DNA of 31,506 nt, from IMG/VR virus record IMGVR_UViG_3300042483_001017, positions 1 to 31,506 of that record. One strand, written 5' to 3'. This DNA comes from a virus. Both the position numbers and the translations under genes were made by a program. Shown here one piece after another: positions 1 to 7,153 of the stretch. The notes beneath the pieces were generated by a model. That model ran no database searches and was not told the origin of the DNA. It saw only the letters and a program-made list of their open reading frames with translations. Position 1 is the first letter of the stretch. Each line of letters begins with the position of its first letter.

Positions 1-429
1 AACCTACCCAGTCTACCTATACTCAAAAAAAGATTATTATAGAAGCCAACACTACAGCCAGCCCTCCAGGCCAAACCCAAGCCAGTCTTATCCATCTTCT
101 TTTCTGATAAGCCAGTATACCAGATCTCTATCAAGCCAGGACCCGGACCGGGGGCTACCACGGCCAACCGCGGCCCTACCCGGGACATGGGCTCCCCGAG
201 CCGGGCCCCGGCCCTGCCGGGACTAGGGAGTAGACCCCTCGGCCACGCCCAATGGGTACCTACTGTGCGGACCTGGGGACTACGGAGTACGGCGAGCCCC
301 CACTCCGGCCCGGGCCTGCAGCTGCTAGCCCAGCCAGGGGCCACCGACTCGGGAAGCATAGGGACACCGCGGGACACCGGGCCCAGGGTTGTCCCAAGAG
401 TCCACGGACCCGGCCGGATAAATAACCTA
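1..429. other. GC-rich spacer before the recombinase gene
   Basis: I cannot assign a gene here. Bases 1-114 could hold the tail of a plus-strand gene from outside the window: one frame stays open and ends in TGA-TAA at 112-117, and another stays open to about 229. Neither can be recognised. From about 140 the sequence becomes very GC-rich with short palindromes and a tandem GGGACACCG-type repeat near 360-380. It contains one ACTAGGGAGT copy (222-231) and ends in an ATAAATAA promoter. Similar GC-rich, palindrome-rich spacers precede other late promoters near 1,550, 14,350 and 15,420. Confidence 0.4.
418..425 (+). promoter_or_regulatory. Late promoter box ATAAATAA
   Basis: GATAAATAACC ends four bases before the ATG at 430. 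It matches the T4 late promoter TATAAATA, and the spacing implies a leaderless or nearly leaderless transcript. Confidence 0.6.
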
Positions 430-1077
430 ATGAATACTACTGACCATACTGAAGACCCTCGCGAGACCCGGACCTTTCCGACCGGCGAGCTTGTGTACAA
501 GAAGGAGGCTGCAAAGTTCTTGGGAGTTTCCTTGAAGACCGTGGACCGCTATGTCTCGGACGGCAGGCTGCAGAACTGGAAGAACAGGATAAACGGCCGG
601 ACCTACTATGACAAACAGGACCTCTTGAAGTTACTAGGGAGTAGACTGCCCCAGACTCGAGAGGTATGGGTCTATGCTCGGGCGGCTGGTCTCGCGGATA
701 ATAATCAGGCAGGTACTGGGGCCAAGGCCAGGCTGGCGGCCCAGACCGAGCGGGTCCTCAAGTACTGCGCGGCAGCCGGGGTCCGGGTGGACCGGGTCGT
801 GGAGGAGATTGGAAAGGCCGGCTCGCTAGCCGGTAGGGGCGGGCTGGACAAGATCATGGACGCTGTGCTCCGCAAGCAGGTCAGCATGGTTATAGTCGAG
901 ACCCCTGACCGGATAGCCCGCTTTGCCGGTGCCGAGATCATAGAGAGATTCCTGACCTGGCACGGTGTCGAGCTGCATGTTGTTAGTCAGCACCTGGTTA
1001 CTGAAGAGATGAGGGAAGAGTTAAAGTCGGATCTTACGGACATCATCCTGGAGTCCCGCCGCTTGATTGGGGACTAG
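430..1077 (+). CDS. IS607-type serine recombinase-like protein with altered catalytic serine
   Basis: The protein has 215 residues. Residues about 20-70 form a MerR/excisionase-type HTH (KEAAKFLGVSLKTVDRY), and residues about 77-200 form a resolvase-like domain. This is the order seen in IS607 TnpA. The DRIARF motif and the arginine of YAR are kept. The usual YARVSS reads YARAAG, so the residue aligned with the nucleophilic serine is alanine. By family knowledge strand cleavage should then fail, so I infer a DNA-binding or regulatory role, unless a nearby residue substitutes. No TnpB, insertion-sequence ends or partner gene is visible. I chose the ATG at 430 because a late promoter box sits just before it; the open frame reaching back to 187 is GC-rich spacer. 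The gene contains one ACTAGGGAGT copy at 633-642 and its stop overlaps that of the convergent peptidase gene. Confidence 0.8.
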   Translation: MNTTDHTEDPRETRTFPTGELVYKKEAAKFLGVSLKTVDRYVSDGRLQNWKNRINGRTYYDKQDLLKLLGSRLPQTREVWVYARAAGLADNNQAGTGAKARLAAQTERVLKYCAAAGVRVDRVVEEIGKAGSLAGRGGLDKIMDAVLRKQVSMVIVETPDRIARFAGAEIIERFLTWHGVELHVVSQHLVTEEMREELKSDLTDIILESRRLIGD

Positions 1078-1529
1078 ACCGAATATGGAACCATTGGCTC
1101 TCCGGTAATGTCGCCGCCAGTGCCACCGTCAAAGGGCAGCTCAGCGCCTACTGGGGTCTGAGGCTCCTCCTCGTCCAACACGTAAATATGGTCATGGCGG
1201 CGGCCCCATTCGCGTAAGAGCACAGCTGCTTTAGAGTTAGCCTCGTTCTCGATCTCGCTACCGTCGGCCCCGTCCAGGGCTTTACCCTCTTCGCGCTGAC
1301 GCCAGTGCACAAGCTCATGAGCCAGGGTCCGGTACCAGTCAGCTGGAATCCGATCACCCCTTAACACCCAAATGTGGTTGTCCTTGGGACTATAGTAACC
1401 CATTGCCCTGTGGTCTTGGGCCTTTTGATGGTCATCCCCTACCCTAATGTTGGGACTGGTGGTTATCCCTAACTCTGCAATACAGAAACGGATGAAGTCT
1501 AAATCCTTTTGCGCTAGTGTCTTTGTCAT
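1074..1529 (-). CDS. Zinc metallopeptidase-like protein (HELVH)
   Basis: The protein has 151 residues with a zincin motif H71-E-L-V-H75 and a downstream acidic cluster (GSEIENEANSKA, about 90-101) that can supply the third zinc ligand. Similar small HELVH...ENEAN proteins occur in many large phages; their substrates are not settled, with virion or prohead processing and host-protein cleavage both possible. There is no signal peptide, so it probably acts in the cytoplasm or virion. A late box ATAAATAA lies six bases before the ATG, so expression is probably late. Its 3' end overlaps the stop of the convergent recombinase gene by four bases. Confidence 0.8.
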   Translation of the reverse strand: MTKTLAQKDLDFIRFCIAELGITTSPNIRVGDDHQKAQDHRAMGYYSPKDNHIWVLRGDRIPADWYRTLAHELVHWRQREEGKALDGADGSEIENEANSKAAVLLREWGRRHDHIYVLDEEEPQTPVGAELPFDGGTGGDITGEPMVPYSV

Positions 1530-1535
1530 ATAGGG

Positions 1536-1543
1536 TTATTTAT
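1536..1543 (-). promoter_or_regulatory. Late promoter box ATAAATAA
   Basis: On the minus strand AATAAATAACCC lies six bases before the ATG at 1529, so the transcript would have almost no leader. Confidence 0.6.
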
Positions 1544-1570
1544 TCTGGGCGGATGAGTGTACTTGTGACC

Positions 1571-1590
1571 CGAATCCCCATGGCCTGGGG
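1571..1590. repeat. GC-rich palindromic element, copy 1
   Basis: CCCCATGGCCTGGGG is an inverted repeat (CCCCA/TGGGG). The same 15-mer, with matching GAA(A)T on its left, recurs at 14358-14372. Both copies lie in GC-rich spacers upstream of ATAAATAA boxes. The region 1545-1620 holds more short GC palindromes and no gene. Confidence 0.55.
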
Positions 1591-1730
1591 GCTAGACCCC
1601 GGAGCTCACCGGGGGAGGCACGGACATTTGGTGCACTATCCACCGGCCTGCTAAACGGCGAATGGACCCCTTTTAAGAGTCCATCAGCTACAGTAGTCTT
1701 ATCCTGGCCAGAAAGGTTTTGGGCACAAGA

Positions 1731-1755
1731 AAGGGGTCCCTCGTGAGGACCCCTT
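1731..1755 (-). terminator. Rho-independent terminator-like hairpin
   Basis: A nine-base stem AAGGGGTCC/GGACCCCTT with a seven-base loop lies just past the stop of the DUF932 gene. On the minus strand it is followed by TTTCTT, so it probably ends the leftward transcript. Confidence 0.75.
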
Positions 1756-1792
1756 CCGGTTTATTATAGGTTCTGTTTATGTTTAGGGTTGC

Positions 1793-2911
1793 CTATATTG
1801 TAGCTAGACCTGCATGCTCTAGGTCCCAGCTCTTAGCGAATAGGTTACCGCCGGCTACCTTGAAACCTTTATGGTTCTTCAAGTTGAAGACCGTATCGTG
1901 AGAGCCGATCCATGTCAACTCGTTAACGACATCCCATACCGTAGCATCTGTCTTGATGAACTTCTTTTGGGCATCGGTCAACTGTAGCGGATTGAAACCA
2001 TTACGATAGATACGTTTGGTGGTTGCATCGAACTCTGGAAAGAATTGAGCCTCGGCGGTTCGGGCCAATTGGAACTTAAGGTCCATATCGGTCTCTTGGA
2101 TTGCACCGGTTACTGAGTACAGGGCTCTCTCCATTTCAGCATAGCTTGCCTTGGTGGTCATGGCTCTCTCCAATCTGGCCTGAAAGGTTTTAGGTACAAA
2201 ACCGTTCTTGGCCCAACCTTGCATCTGCTCTAGCAATTCACGGAAGGCGTCCTGACCCTGACCGAATTGGAACGCGGTGTCCATGTTACGAGCGACTGCA
2301 CCGTTGGCGCATGCTAAACGCCAGAAGAAGTCTTCAACTCGGCTCACGGTCTGGCCGTTTACTAGGGAGATCCCAAAACGAAACACCTCGTCCTTACCGA
2401 TCTTTTCATAACCGACCTGGCTGCCGTGTATCATGTTGATCGCCAATCCACCTGGACCGCCGGTGTCAATTGACTCCACATGCATGTCTGGGATTTCGTT
2501 TAGGATGGTCTCTGCTGTAGCGAACAGCGTATCGTTAGATAACCTGTTGTACTTGTCAGCCTTTGCGATATTGGTTACCTGATGGTTCGCAGAGTCGCCG
2601 ATTAAGAGGAACTCCTTGTCTCCATCACGGGTTTCTGAATATGACTTCACTGCCTGTAGGAGCTTGGTCTCAATCTCCTTGTCGGAGTTCTTATTCATCT
2701 TCGTGATTAGGCCGGCGTTGATGTTTACCATCTGGCCCAACCGATTGAAAAACTTGCTCGATACTGGAACTCTTGAGCCCTCGATCTCGATGTGGTTATG
2801 CTTGATGGAGTCGTCGTCCAAGTGGATGTCGGATAACTTTACTCTCTTTACTAAGGGGTCGTTGCCGCTTAGGTCTGCTTTGATCTGATTGAATTCTGAT
2901 TGGCTTACCAT
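1793..2911 (-). CDS. DUF932-family phage protein
   Basis: The protein has 372 residues. The stretch from about 190 (RFGISLVNGQTVSRVEDFFW, then RLACANGAV) has the conserved Cys-Asn-Gly feature of DUF932 proteins, known from phages and plasmids and of unknown biochemical function; some are suspected of DNA-related roles. The gene ends in a terminator hairpin and lies downstream of the RecA-like ATPase gene in the same direction, so the two may share a replication or recombination programme. Upstream sequence has an AATTTAGTATATTAA element and TATAAATC just before the ATG. A near copy of the ACTAGGGAGT motif (last base changed) sits inside at 2361-2370. Confidence 0.75.
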   Translation of the reverse strand: MVSQSEFNQIKADLSGNDPLVKRVKLSDIHLDDDSIKHNHIEIEGSRVPVSSKFFNRLGQMVNINAGLITKMNKNSDKEIETKLLQAVKSYSETRDGDKEFLLIGDSANHQVTNIAKADKYNRLSNDTLFATAETILNEIPDMHVESIDTGGPGGLAINMIHGSQVGYEKIGKDEVFRFGISLVNGQTVSRVEDFFWRLACANGAVARNMDTAFQFGQGQDAFRELLEQMQGWAKNGFVPKTFQARLERAMTTKASYAEMERALYSVTGAIQETDMDLKFQLARTAEAQFFPEFDATTKRIYRNGFNPLQLTDAQKKFIKTDATVWDVVNELTWIGSHDTVFNLKNHKGFKVAGGNLFAKSWDLEHAGLATI

Positions 2912-2935
2912 GATTTATATTTTATTTTTTATAAG

Positions 2936-2951
2936 ATTAATATACTAAATT
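2936..2951 (-). promoter_or_regulatory. Candidate promoter AATTTAGTATATTAAT
   Basis: This is a minus-strand element before the DUF932 gene. Nearly the same sequence (TTTAGTATAATATA) occurs before the genes starting at 7480 and 18648, which suggests a third promoter class or an upstream activating element. Confidence 0.35.
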
Positions 2952-2969
2952 GTGTGCTGAAGTTTCCGA

Positions 2970-4100
2970 CTAGTCGGCTGCAGTTTCAGCGGGTTCTGCA
3001 TCAGTTTGGGGTCTCTTAACGCTTAGGAACAGCGAGTTGAACTGGCCTTCTAGGTGTTGGCGGCGGTCTGACTCTTGCTCGGCCAACTCGCTAACCACGG
3101 TCTCCTGTCTCCATGAGGCCGCGTCCCAACGTACCTCACCTTGGACTAGGGAGTAATACATGCGCTTGCCGACTAGGCTACCGCCTCGGCGGTTCTTCGA
3201 GAACTCTACGAACCTGCGACCCGCATCGTCAAACTTGATCTCCATCATTGAGGTTGTAGCGTGCTTGAGGTAGGTTGAGCCGACGTACTCACCGCCCTTC
3301 GTCATGTGTTGGATCGCGAAGATTGCCTTGCCCTTCTTGTCGGCGGCTTCGATAATCAGGTTGGTTAACCATGTCTCGGCCTTGGTAGACTTCCAGCCCA
3401 GCACGTCCTTTAACTTGACGATGATGTCTTGGTGAGAGTCAATTAGGATTACGTCATAGTCGCCGTTGATTGCCTTCTCTAAGGTCTTATCGAAACGACC
3501 CATTAGGTAATCCATAACAAGTAGGGTTGGGATGGTCTCGATGATCGGCATCTTTCTGTAATAGAAGAATAGATCGTTACGGGTCATTTCGCTTGAGATG
3601 TACAAGATCTTGGCGGTTGGGTCCTGTAACTTAATCTTGGCAAGCATGTCTAAGGTTACGGTTGACTTACCTACACCTGACTCTCCGATTACTATATTAG
3701 CCGTGCCCGAGAAAATACCGCCTTCCTCGTCATGATCCGACATTAACTGATCGAACACTGAGCCGGTCTTGAACTTGCGGAAGTTAGGAAACTCCATCGA
3801 GCCAATCTCGAAGATCTGAGGTTCATCGCTGATTTCTACTACGGAGTCAGCCTGTACGCCAGCCGTGGCTCTAGCAATCGTGCTTTGGCCTGGGCCTGGG
3901 ACTAGGGAGTCTCCCGTTTCGAAGCGCAGCTTCTTGATTACCCCATTGAAGAGACCGTACGAGATGCCCGAGGCGTCTGCTGACTGAGTCATGAATTGGG
4001 TGTACAATTGTTGGACGGTTAGTTGCGGCACGCGACCACCGTGTTGAGCTTCAAAGAAGTCTCTTACTGCTAATTCTTTTTTGCCGATGCGTTCTTGCAT
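2970..4100 (-). CDS. RecA/RadA-fold ATPase
   Basis: The protein has 376 residues. Residues 1-110 form a variable N-terminal part. Residues about 130-300 form a RecA-type core with Walker A GESGVGKST (139-147) and Walker B DVILIDS (about 216-222); IFAIQHMTKGG is a likely motif-3-like segment. The acidic C-terminus (about 345-376) recalls RecA-type proteins. It could be a recombinase, a RadA/Sms-like branch-migration helicase or a DnaB-like helicase; I cannot decide, and no zinc finger or Lon-like domain typical of RadA is visible. Two exact ACTAGGGAGT copies (3145-3154 and 3901-3910) lie inside the gene, both encoding Ser-Leu-Val on the minus strand. Confidence 0.82.
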   Translation of the reverse strand: MQERIGKKELAVRDFFEAQHGGRVPQLTVQQLYTQFMTQSADASGISYGLFNGVIKKLRFETGDSLVPGPGQSTIARATAGVQADSVVEISDEPQIFEIGSMEFPNFRKFKTGSVFDQLMSDHDEEGGIFSGTANIVIGESGVGKSTVTLDMLAKIKLQDPTAKILYISSEMTRNDLFFYYRKMPIIETIPTLLVMDYLMGRFDKTLEKAINGDYDVILIDSHQDIIVKLKDVLGWKSTKAETWLTNLIIEAADKKGKAIFAIQHMTKGGEYVGSTYLKHATTSMMEIKFDDAGRRFVEFSKNRRGGSLVGKRMYYSLVQGEVRWDAASWRQETVVSELAEQESDRRQHLEGQFNSLFLSVKRPQTDAEPAETAAD

Positions 4101-4152
4101 ATTACTTTTTGGTTTTGATTGTTAAGACTAATGTACTACAGTTCTATCTATT

Positions 4153-4338
4153 TTAGTCGTCAGCCGAGCCGTCGAAATAAAGAAACTCTACAGCTTCAGC
4201 CATTTCGAACATGCCGGTGTCTTCAAACATGGTATAGGCACCATCGGGGTCTGACATCGCCACGACCTCCATTGCTTGGTAAACGGCATCCTCGCCGTAT
4301 ATTTTGATTGCTTCATCTATTGCTTCTTGAGTTACCAT
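4153..4338 (-). CDS. Small acidic hypothetical protein
   Basis: The protein has 61 residues, is strongly acidic, and is predicted mostly helical (MVTQEAIDEAIKIYGEDAV). No family is recognised. It lies between the WYL_2-type gene (12 bases upstream) and the ATPase gene (52 bases downstream), so it is probably cotranscribed with them. Small acidic early phage proteins often bind host enzymes, but nothing here shows a target. Confidence 0.6.
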   Translation of the reverse strand: MVTQEAIDEAIKIYGEDAVYQAMEVVAMSDPDGAYTMFEDTGMFEMAEAVEFLYFDGSADD

Positions 4339-4350
4339 GATGAGTGGGGT

Positions 4351-4608
4351 TTAAGGGTTAACAAAGAATTGTGTTTCTACTTTCGCACTGCGCCAATCGC
4401 CCGCTAGGAGATCCCAGAAGGTGATAACGCTAGGTGGGGTTTGACGTACACCTTGTGGATGTTTGTCCGCTGGGACATGGCGTAAGTTGGTTGTACCTTG
4501 GACCTCGCGAAGCGAGCCGTCCTTTTTGATAAAAAAGAATTTTACAATTCCTGTCTGTAGTTGCGCCCTTAAGTTTTGGGCCTCGATTGGTTGGAACGAT
4601 GTCTGCAT
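4351..4608 (-). CDS. WYL_2 (Sm-like SH3 barrel, ex-DUF2693) protein
   Basis: The protein has 85 residues. The pattern VKFFFIKKDGSLREVQGTTN followed by FWDLLAGDWRSAKVE is characteristic of the small phage/plasmid family known as WYL_2 or DUF2693, an Sm-like SH3 beta-barrel. Members are common next to phage replication genes and may bind nucleic acid or nucleotides, but their function is unproven. A TATATTTG box lies about 33 bases upstream of the ATG and gives it its own early promoter. Confidence 0.75.
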   Translation of the reverse strand: MQTSFQPIEAQNLRAQLQTGIVKFFFIKKDGSLREVQGTTNLRHVPADKHPQGVRQTPPSVITFWDLLAGDWRSAKVETQFFVNP

Positions 4609-4639
4609 AATCTATTATAGTTTAGTAATTAATTGATAT

Positions 4640-4782
4640 GCAAATATAAGCCAAACCTTTGAGACCAAAAAATCTTTTTAGACTTTTTTTAGAAGAAGTT
4701 ATTAACAATCCATTGTTAACAACTGCCTAGGTCTGGTGCAGGTCGGAGTATACCTCCCGCTTCCCTGTTCCGAACCGTCCCA
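4640..4782. repeat. Direct repeat copy 1 (promoter plus small-RNA cassette)
   Basis: This stretch closely matches 5695-5836. The first 67 bases are identical, followed by a short variable patch, then about 47 bases with one mismatch, then divergence up to a shared ACCGTCCC. The two copies flank the 265-residue gene at 4869-5666, so recombination between them would delete that gene. Confidence 0.8.
4641..4648 (-). promoter_or_regulatory. Bacteroidota-type -7 box TATATTTG
   Basis: On the minus strand this lies upstream of the WYL_2-type gene. It is preceded by the phage-wide conserved GGTCTCAAAGGTTTGGCT and A/T tracts. Confidence 0.6.
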
Positions 4783-4795
4783 TTATCTTTTATTG
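4698..4795 (-). ncRNA. Candidate small RNA, copy 1
   Basis: A TATATTTG promoter (4802-4809) reads leftward into about 95 bases with no conserved protein. The transcript would carry GGAG-GTATA-CTCC, a possible hairpin with a five-base loop, the conserved ACCTGCACCAGACCTAGGCA, and a 3' hairpin of eleven pairs, one of them G-T (4698-4723). An 18-codon frame begins at 4783, but the second copy has lost its ATG and carries an indel, so conservation looks structural rather than coding. Function is unknown; a regulatory RNA fits the promoter and compact size. Confidence 0.5.
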
Positions 4796-4801
4796 ATAGA
4801 G

Positions 4802-4809
4802 CAAATATA
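4802..4809 (-). promoter_or_regulatory. Bacteroidota-type -7 box TATATTTG (small RNA 1)
   Basis: Same box and upstream GGTCTCAAAGGTTTGGCT as at 4641. No protein gene follows within 150 bases, so it points to a noncoding transcript. Confidence 0.6.
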
Positions 4810-4868
4810 AGCCAAACCTTTGAGACCGAAAAATTTATTATCACTTTTTTTCGAAGAAGTTATTAACA

Positions 4869-5666
4869 TTAGGTTGTTAATAACTTTACTCTTTGTATTA
4901 GCGTTTGTTTTTCTCCATTGTATTCAGCATGCTTGATTGTGCACTTTACTTTTAGGTATTCTGAATCATTTAGGTTTGGCGGAGTTCCACCTTTGTATTT
5001 GTAAACCTGCCCTTCCCTATTTTGATATGTAACAATTGAACAATATCCAAATTGGGTTTCAAATGAAAACTGGTCTATTTGAGTCAATTCTAATTCAACC
5101 TTATCGCCATTCTGATGTAGGAACGTTGTCTGAGATTTTCTTAGCTCCTCCGCTTTTTTAGCTTCAAGCAATTTAACCTCTGCACAAGTTGCGTACTTTC
5201 TAGCAGCTACACAATAAATAGGGTTTACTGAACGACTGATGTTTGAATCAACTGTTTCTAACCAATCATATCTAACAAGTTCCCCTAATTCAATTAAGCG
5301 GCGTCTTGCGAATGCTCTTCTTGCACCTGCGAATTGGTCATTGTAACATCGAGCCAATTGCCATACATCATTACACTCTAATATTTCAGTTCCTTTATAA
5401 CGTCCATAGCTGAATTGAGTTTTAGAGAATTTAATCTCATCGGCTCTCTCCCACGAAGAATTACGACCATACAATTCAAGGTTTGGCTCCAAGTTAGGAT
5501 ACAAGGCATTCACTTTATCTAGATCCTTGCTTATGTTCTTTAGGTAAACGTATCTATGCTTGTATCCACCGAAATGGTGTTTTCCGTTACAATCGGTAAA
5601 ATATTGTTCTTCTTTTGAGTAATCCCAAAGAGTATAAAATTGAGTGGCAAATCCGATAGCAATCAT
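4869..5666 (-). CDS. Hypothetical protein with a possible nucleic-acid-binding C-terminus
   Basis: The protein has 265 residues and no confident family. The middle segment (FSYGRYKGTEILECNDVWQL) is followed by a basic helix rich in Arg (GARRAFARRRL, about 125). The C-terminal 70 residues contain KVKCTIKHAEYNGEKQTLIQ, a pattern seen at the end of many phage and plasmid proteins of unknown role (a strand-rich segment ending in K-H-x-E-Y-N-G-x-x-Q-T). The gene has its own TATATTTG promoter 30 bases upstream. A ten-base-pair hairpin (GTTATTAACA/TGTTAATAAC) lies at its stop codon. It is flanked by the two copies of the promoter/small-RNA cassette, so it could be a removable cassette. Confidence 0.6.
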   Translation of the reverse strand: MIAIGFATQFYTLWDYSKEEQYFTDCNGKHHFGGYKHRYVYLKNISKDLDKVNALYPNLEPNLELYGRNSSWERADEIKFSKTQFSYGRYKGTEILECNDVWQLARCYNDQFAGARRAFARRRLIELGELVRYDWLETVDSNISRSVNPIYCVAARKYATCAEVKLLEAKKAEELRKSQTTFLHQNGDKVELELTQIDQFSFETQFGYCSIVTYQNREGQVYKYKGGTPPNLNDSEYLKVKCTIKHAEYNGEKQTLIQRVKLLTT

Positions 5667-5694
5667 AATTTTCTTTTTAAGTGTTTAAGATAGA

Positions 5695-5836
5695 GCAAAT
5701 ATAAGCCAAACCTTTGAGACCAAAAAATCTTTTTAGACTTTTTTTAGAAGAAGTTATTAACATTCGGTTGTTAACAACTGCCTAGGTCTGGTGCAGGTCG
5801 GAGTCTACCTCCCGCTCCTGGTTTGGACCGTCCCGT
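5695..5836. repeat. Direct repeat copy 2 (promoter plus small-RNA cassette)
   Basis: This is the partner of 4640-4782, 1,055 bases away in the same orientation. Differences are confined to the loop of the 3' hairpin and the 5' portion of the RNA. Confidence 0.8.
5696..5703 (-). promoter_or_regulatory. Bacteroidota-type -7 box TATATTTG
   Basis: Lies about 30 bases before the ATG of the 265-residue gene, with the shared upstream GGTCTCAAAGGTTTGGCT. Confidence 0.6.
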
Positions 5837-5850
5837 CTGTATCTGTTTGA
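5753..5850 (-). ncRNA. Candidate small RNA, copy 2
   Basis: This is the second copy of the small RNA described at 4698-4795. The GGAG/CTCC hairpin is kept with loop GTAGA, the ACCTGCACCAGACCTAGGCA block is identical, and the 3' hairpin is kept as GTTGTTAACA/TGTTAATAAC with a changed loop. The 5' part differs, including a one-base indel. Its promoter box is at 5856-5863. Confidence 0.5.
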
Positions 5851-5855
5851 CAAGG

Positions 5856-5863
5856 CAAATATA
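5856..5863 (-). promoter_or_regulatory. Bacteroidota-type -7 box TATATTTG (small RNA 2)
   Basis: Preceded on the minus strand by ACTGTCAAAACTATTTTG, the second upstream variant (TGTCAA type) used in this region. No protein gene follows directly. Confidence 0.6.
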
Positions 5864-5906
5864 CAAAATAGTTTTGACAGTAAAAAATTTATTTTAAACT
5901 TTTTTC

Positions 5907-5936
5907 AAAAAAAAAGCTGCCCATTTCTGAGCAGCT
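5907..5936 (-). terminator. Rho-independent terminator
   Basis: Stem AGCTGC/GCAGCT with a ten-base loop followed on the minus strand by nine T residues, 36 bases past the stop of the gene at 5972-6187. Confidence 0.85.
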
Positions 5937-5971
5937 GTCGCCTGTCGCCAATCTCGATTTCTCGAAATATC

Positions 5972-6187
5972 TTAATGTTCAGGTATCTGAACCTCTTCTT
6001 CTCCGATCTTGACGGTCTGTCCGATTAGATCCTTGCTGGTTGCTGCCTTTGCATGACCTCTCGCATCGTGATAATCCAGATCTATTTCTTCTTGTGGATC
6101 TGAAAGTAGTCTTACCATTTCGTGCGGGTCCTTGACACAGGTTTCCTTGCCGTCTGTGTAGAAGTATAGTCTTACAATTTCATTCAT
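5972..6187 (-). CDS. Small hypothetical protein
   Basis: The protein has 71 residues (MNEIVRLYFYTDGKETCVKD...), acidic, with a strand-rich N-terminus. It is not recognised. It lies 43 bases downstream of the 128-residue gene in the same direction, without its own obvious TATATTTG box, and ends at a strong terminator. The gene at 6231 is therefore probably its upstream operon partner. Confidence 0.6.
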   Translation of the reverse strand: MNEIVRLYFYTDGKETCVKDPHEMVRLLSDPQEEIDLDYHDARGHAKAATSKDLIGQTVKIGEEEVQIPEH

Positions 6188-6222
6188 ATATACAGATGTT
6201 TAGATTATATTTAACACCAGAA

Positions 6223-6244
6223 ATAACCGCCTATTGGCGGTTAT
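6223..6244 (-). terminator. Hairpin at gene end
   Basis: A nine-base stem ATAACCGCC/GGCGGTTAT with loop TATT overlaps the last codons and stop of the gene at 6231-6617. On the minus strand only ATTTC follows, so it may be a weak terminator or an mRNA 3' stabiliser. Confidence 0.5.
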
Positions 6245-6617
6245 CTAGGATACGTCTTTGGTTAGGGGTTAGGGACTCAATTCCGTTCTCGTTGATGAGG
6301 TCTAATATATCATCAATTGTCAATTCACGGTGGTCTGTCGAGATTTCAGGTTCCTCACCGACGATTTGTGCAATTACCACCATTAACTCTTCAGGAAGAT
6401 TGACATCGGCCTCATCAGCTCGCATCAGTATGAAGTAGACGCCGGTTTCCTTGACATCCGCCGCGACCTCTTCTTTCGTGGACTCGGTGTTAAAGACTGA
6501 CATGATTGCACCGGGAATTGGACAGGCGAACGCGCCACCGACGATGTGTGGTTTTAAAGCGGTTGAAACGGCTGGGCTCGGTTGATTGCCGAAGCGGACT
6601 AAGATTAATTTCTGCAT
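6231..6617 (-). CDS. Hypothetical protein
   Basis: The protein has 128 residues. It starts with a strand-like MQKLILVRFGNQPSP and a small hydrophobic GGAFACPIPGAIM segment, and the C-terminal third is acidic and helical (ELTIDDILDLINENGIESL). No family is recognised. A TATATTTG box lies about 32 bases before the ATG, so it heads its own early transcript. Confidence 0.6.
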   Translation of the reverse strand: MQKLILVRFGNQPSPAVSTALKPHIVGGAFACPIPGAIMSVFNTESTKEEVAADVKETGVYFILMRADEADVNLPEELMVVIAQIVGEEPEISTDHRELTIDDILDLINENGIESLTPNQRRILDNRQ

Positions 6618-6648
6618 GATTTAAAAATTTAGGTGTTAATAGATAAAG

Positions 6649-6656
6649 CAAATATA
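6649..6656 (-). promoter_or_regulatory. Bacteroidota-type -7 box TATATTTG
   Basis: Upstream of the gene starting at 6617, with TGTCAAGTTTTTGT just upstream on the minus strand. Confidence 0.6.
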
Positions 6657-6684
6657 CAACAAAAACTTGACACTAAAAAATAGT

Positions 6685-7125
6685 TTATGAATTATTTTCT
6701 AAATCGGTTAAGATTTTTACGAAGGCTTTGTCCGCCCAAGTTCTAGCGCCGACTGCAGTGTACTGAGTTTGGCTATAAAGATTGGTGTTACTCCAGTTCT
6801 GGTTGATATCTCCGACTTCCATGTCCATGAAAAGGCGTTCGTCCATTAGTTTAATCTTATTACCTGCTCGAGCGAATACTGCTAACCATGTGTTGCTACC
6901 TTCTGCTTTAAACTCGATGGTCTGTAAAGCTCCCTTCTTGAAACCTCTGAATACGTCGATCGCAGAGTTCCATTGCTTGCGGCCCCAATTTGCTCGGATT
7001 CCAAGGTCTTCAACGACGGTTAAGAACCCGGCTTGGACTTTAACTATCGCGCGGTATTCGCCGGCTTGGCCATTGATAAAATCAACCTGATTGATTCTTT
7101 CTAAATTAATGATTTGCTGTGTCAT
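6685..7125 (-). CDS. Hypothetical protein
   Basis: The protein has 146 residues and is soluble, with alternating strand-like segments (EYRAIVKVQAGFLTVVEDLG, TWLAVFARAGNKIKLMDERL) that suggest a beta-rich fold. No family is recognised. It has its own TATATTTG promoter about 21 bases before the ATG and is separated from the neighbouring genes by A/T-rich promoter spacers, so it is probably transcribed alone in the early phase. Confidence 0.6.
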   Translation of the reverse strand: MTQQIINLERINQVDFINGQAGEYRAIVKVQAGFLTVVEDLGIRANWGRKQWNSAIDVFRGFKKGALQTIEFKAEGSNTWLAVFARAGNKIKLMDERLFMDMEVGDINQNWSNTNLYSQTQYTAVGARTWADKAFVKILTDLENNS

Positions 7126-7145
7126 GTGTATTTAATTTGATAGAG

Positions 7146-7153
7146 CAAATATA
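7146..7153 (-). promoter_or_regulatory. Bacteroidota-type -7 box TATATTTG
   Basis: Upstream of the gene starting at 7125, with ACTGTCAAGTTTTTGTGT directly upstream on the minus strand; a clear example of the phage consensus. Confidence 0.65.

Noticed and set aside
187-429. N-terminal extension of the recombinase frame
   Set aside because: The stretch is GC-rich, palindromic and encodes low-complexity Gly/Pro/Arg sequence; a promoter box directly precedes the ATG at 430.
3145-3910. ACTAGGGAGT copies in the ATPase gene as a codon-usage artefact
   Set aside because: The same 10-mer occurs in noncoding DNA and on the opposite coding strand in another frame, so codon choice alone cannot explain it.
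4726-4783. 18-codon peptide gene inside small RNA copy 1
   Set aside because: Copy 2 lacks the ATG and has an indel, while hairpins and the noncoding core are kept.
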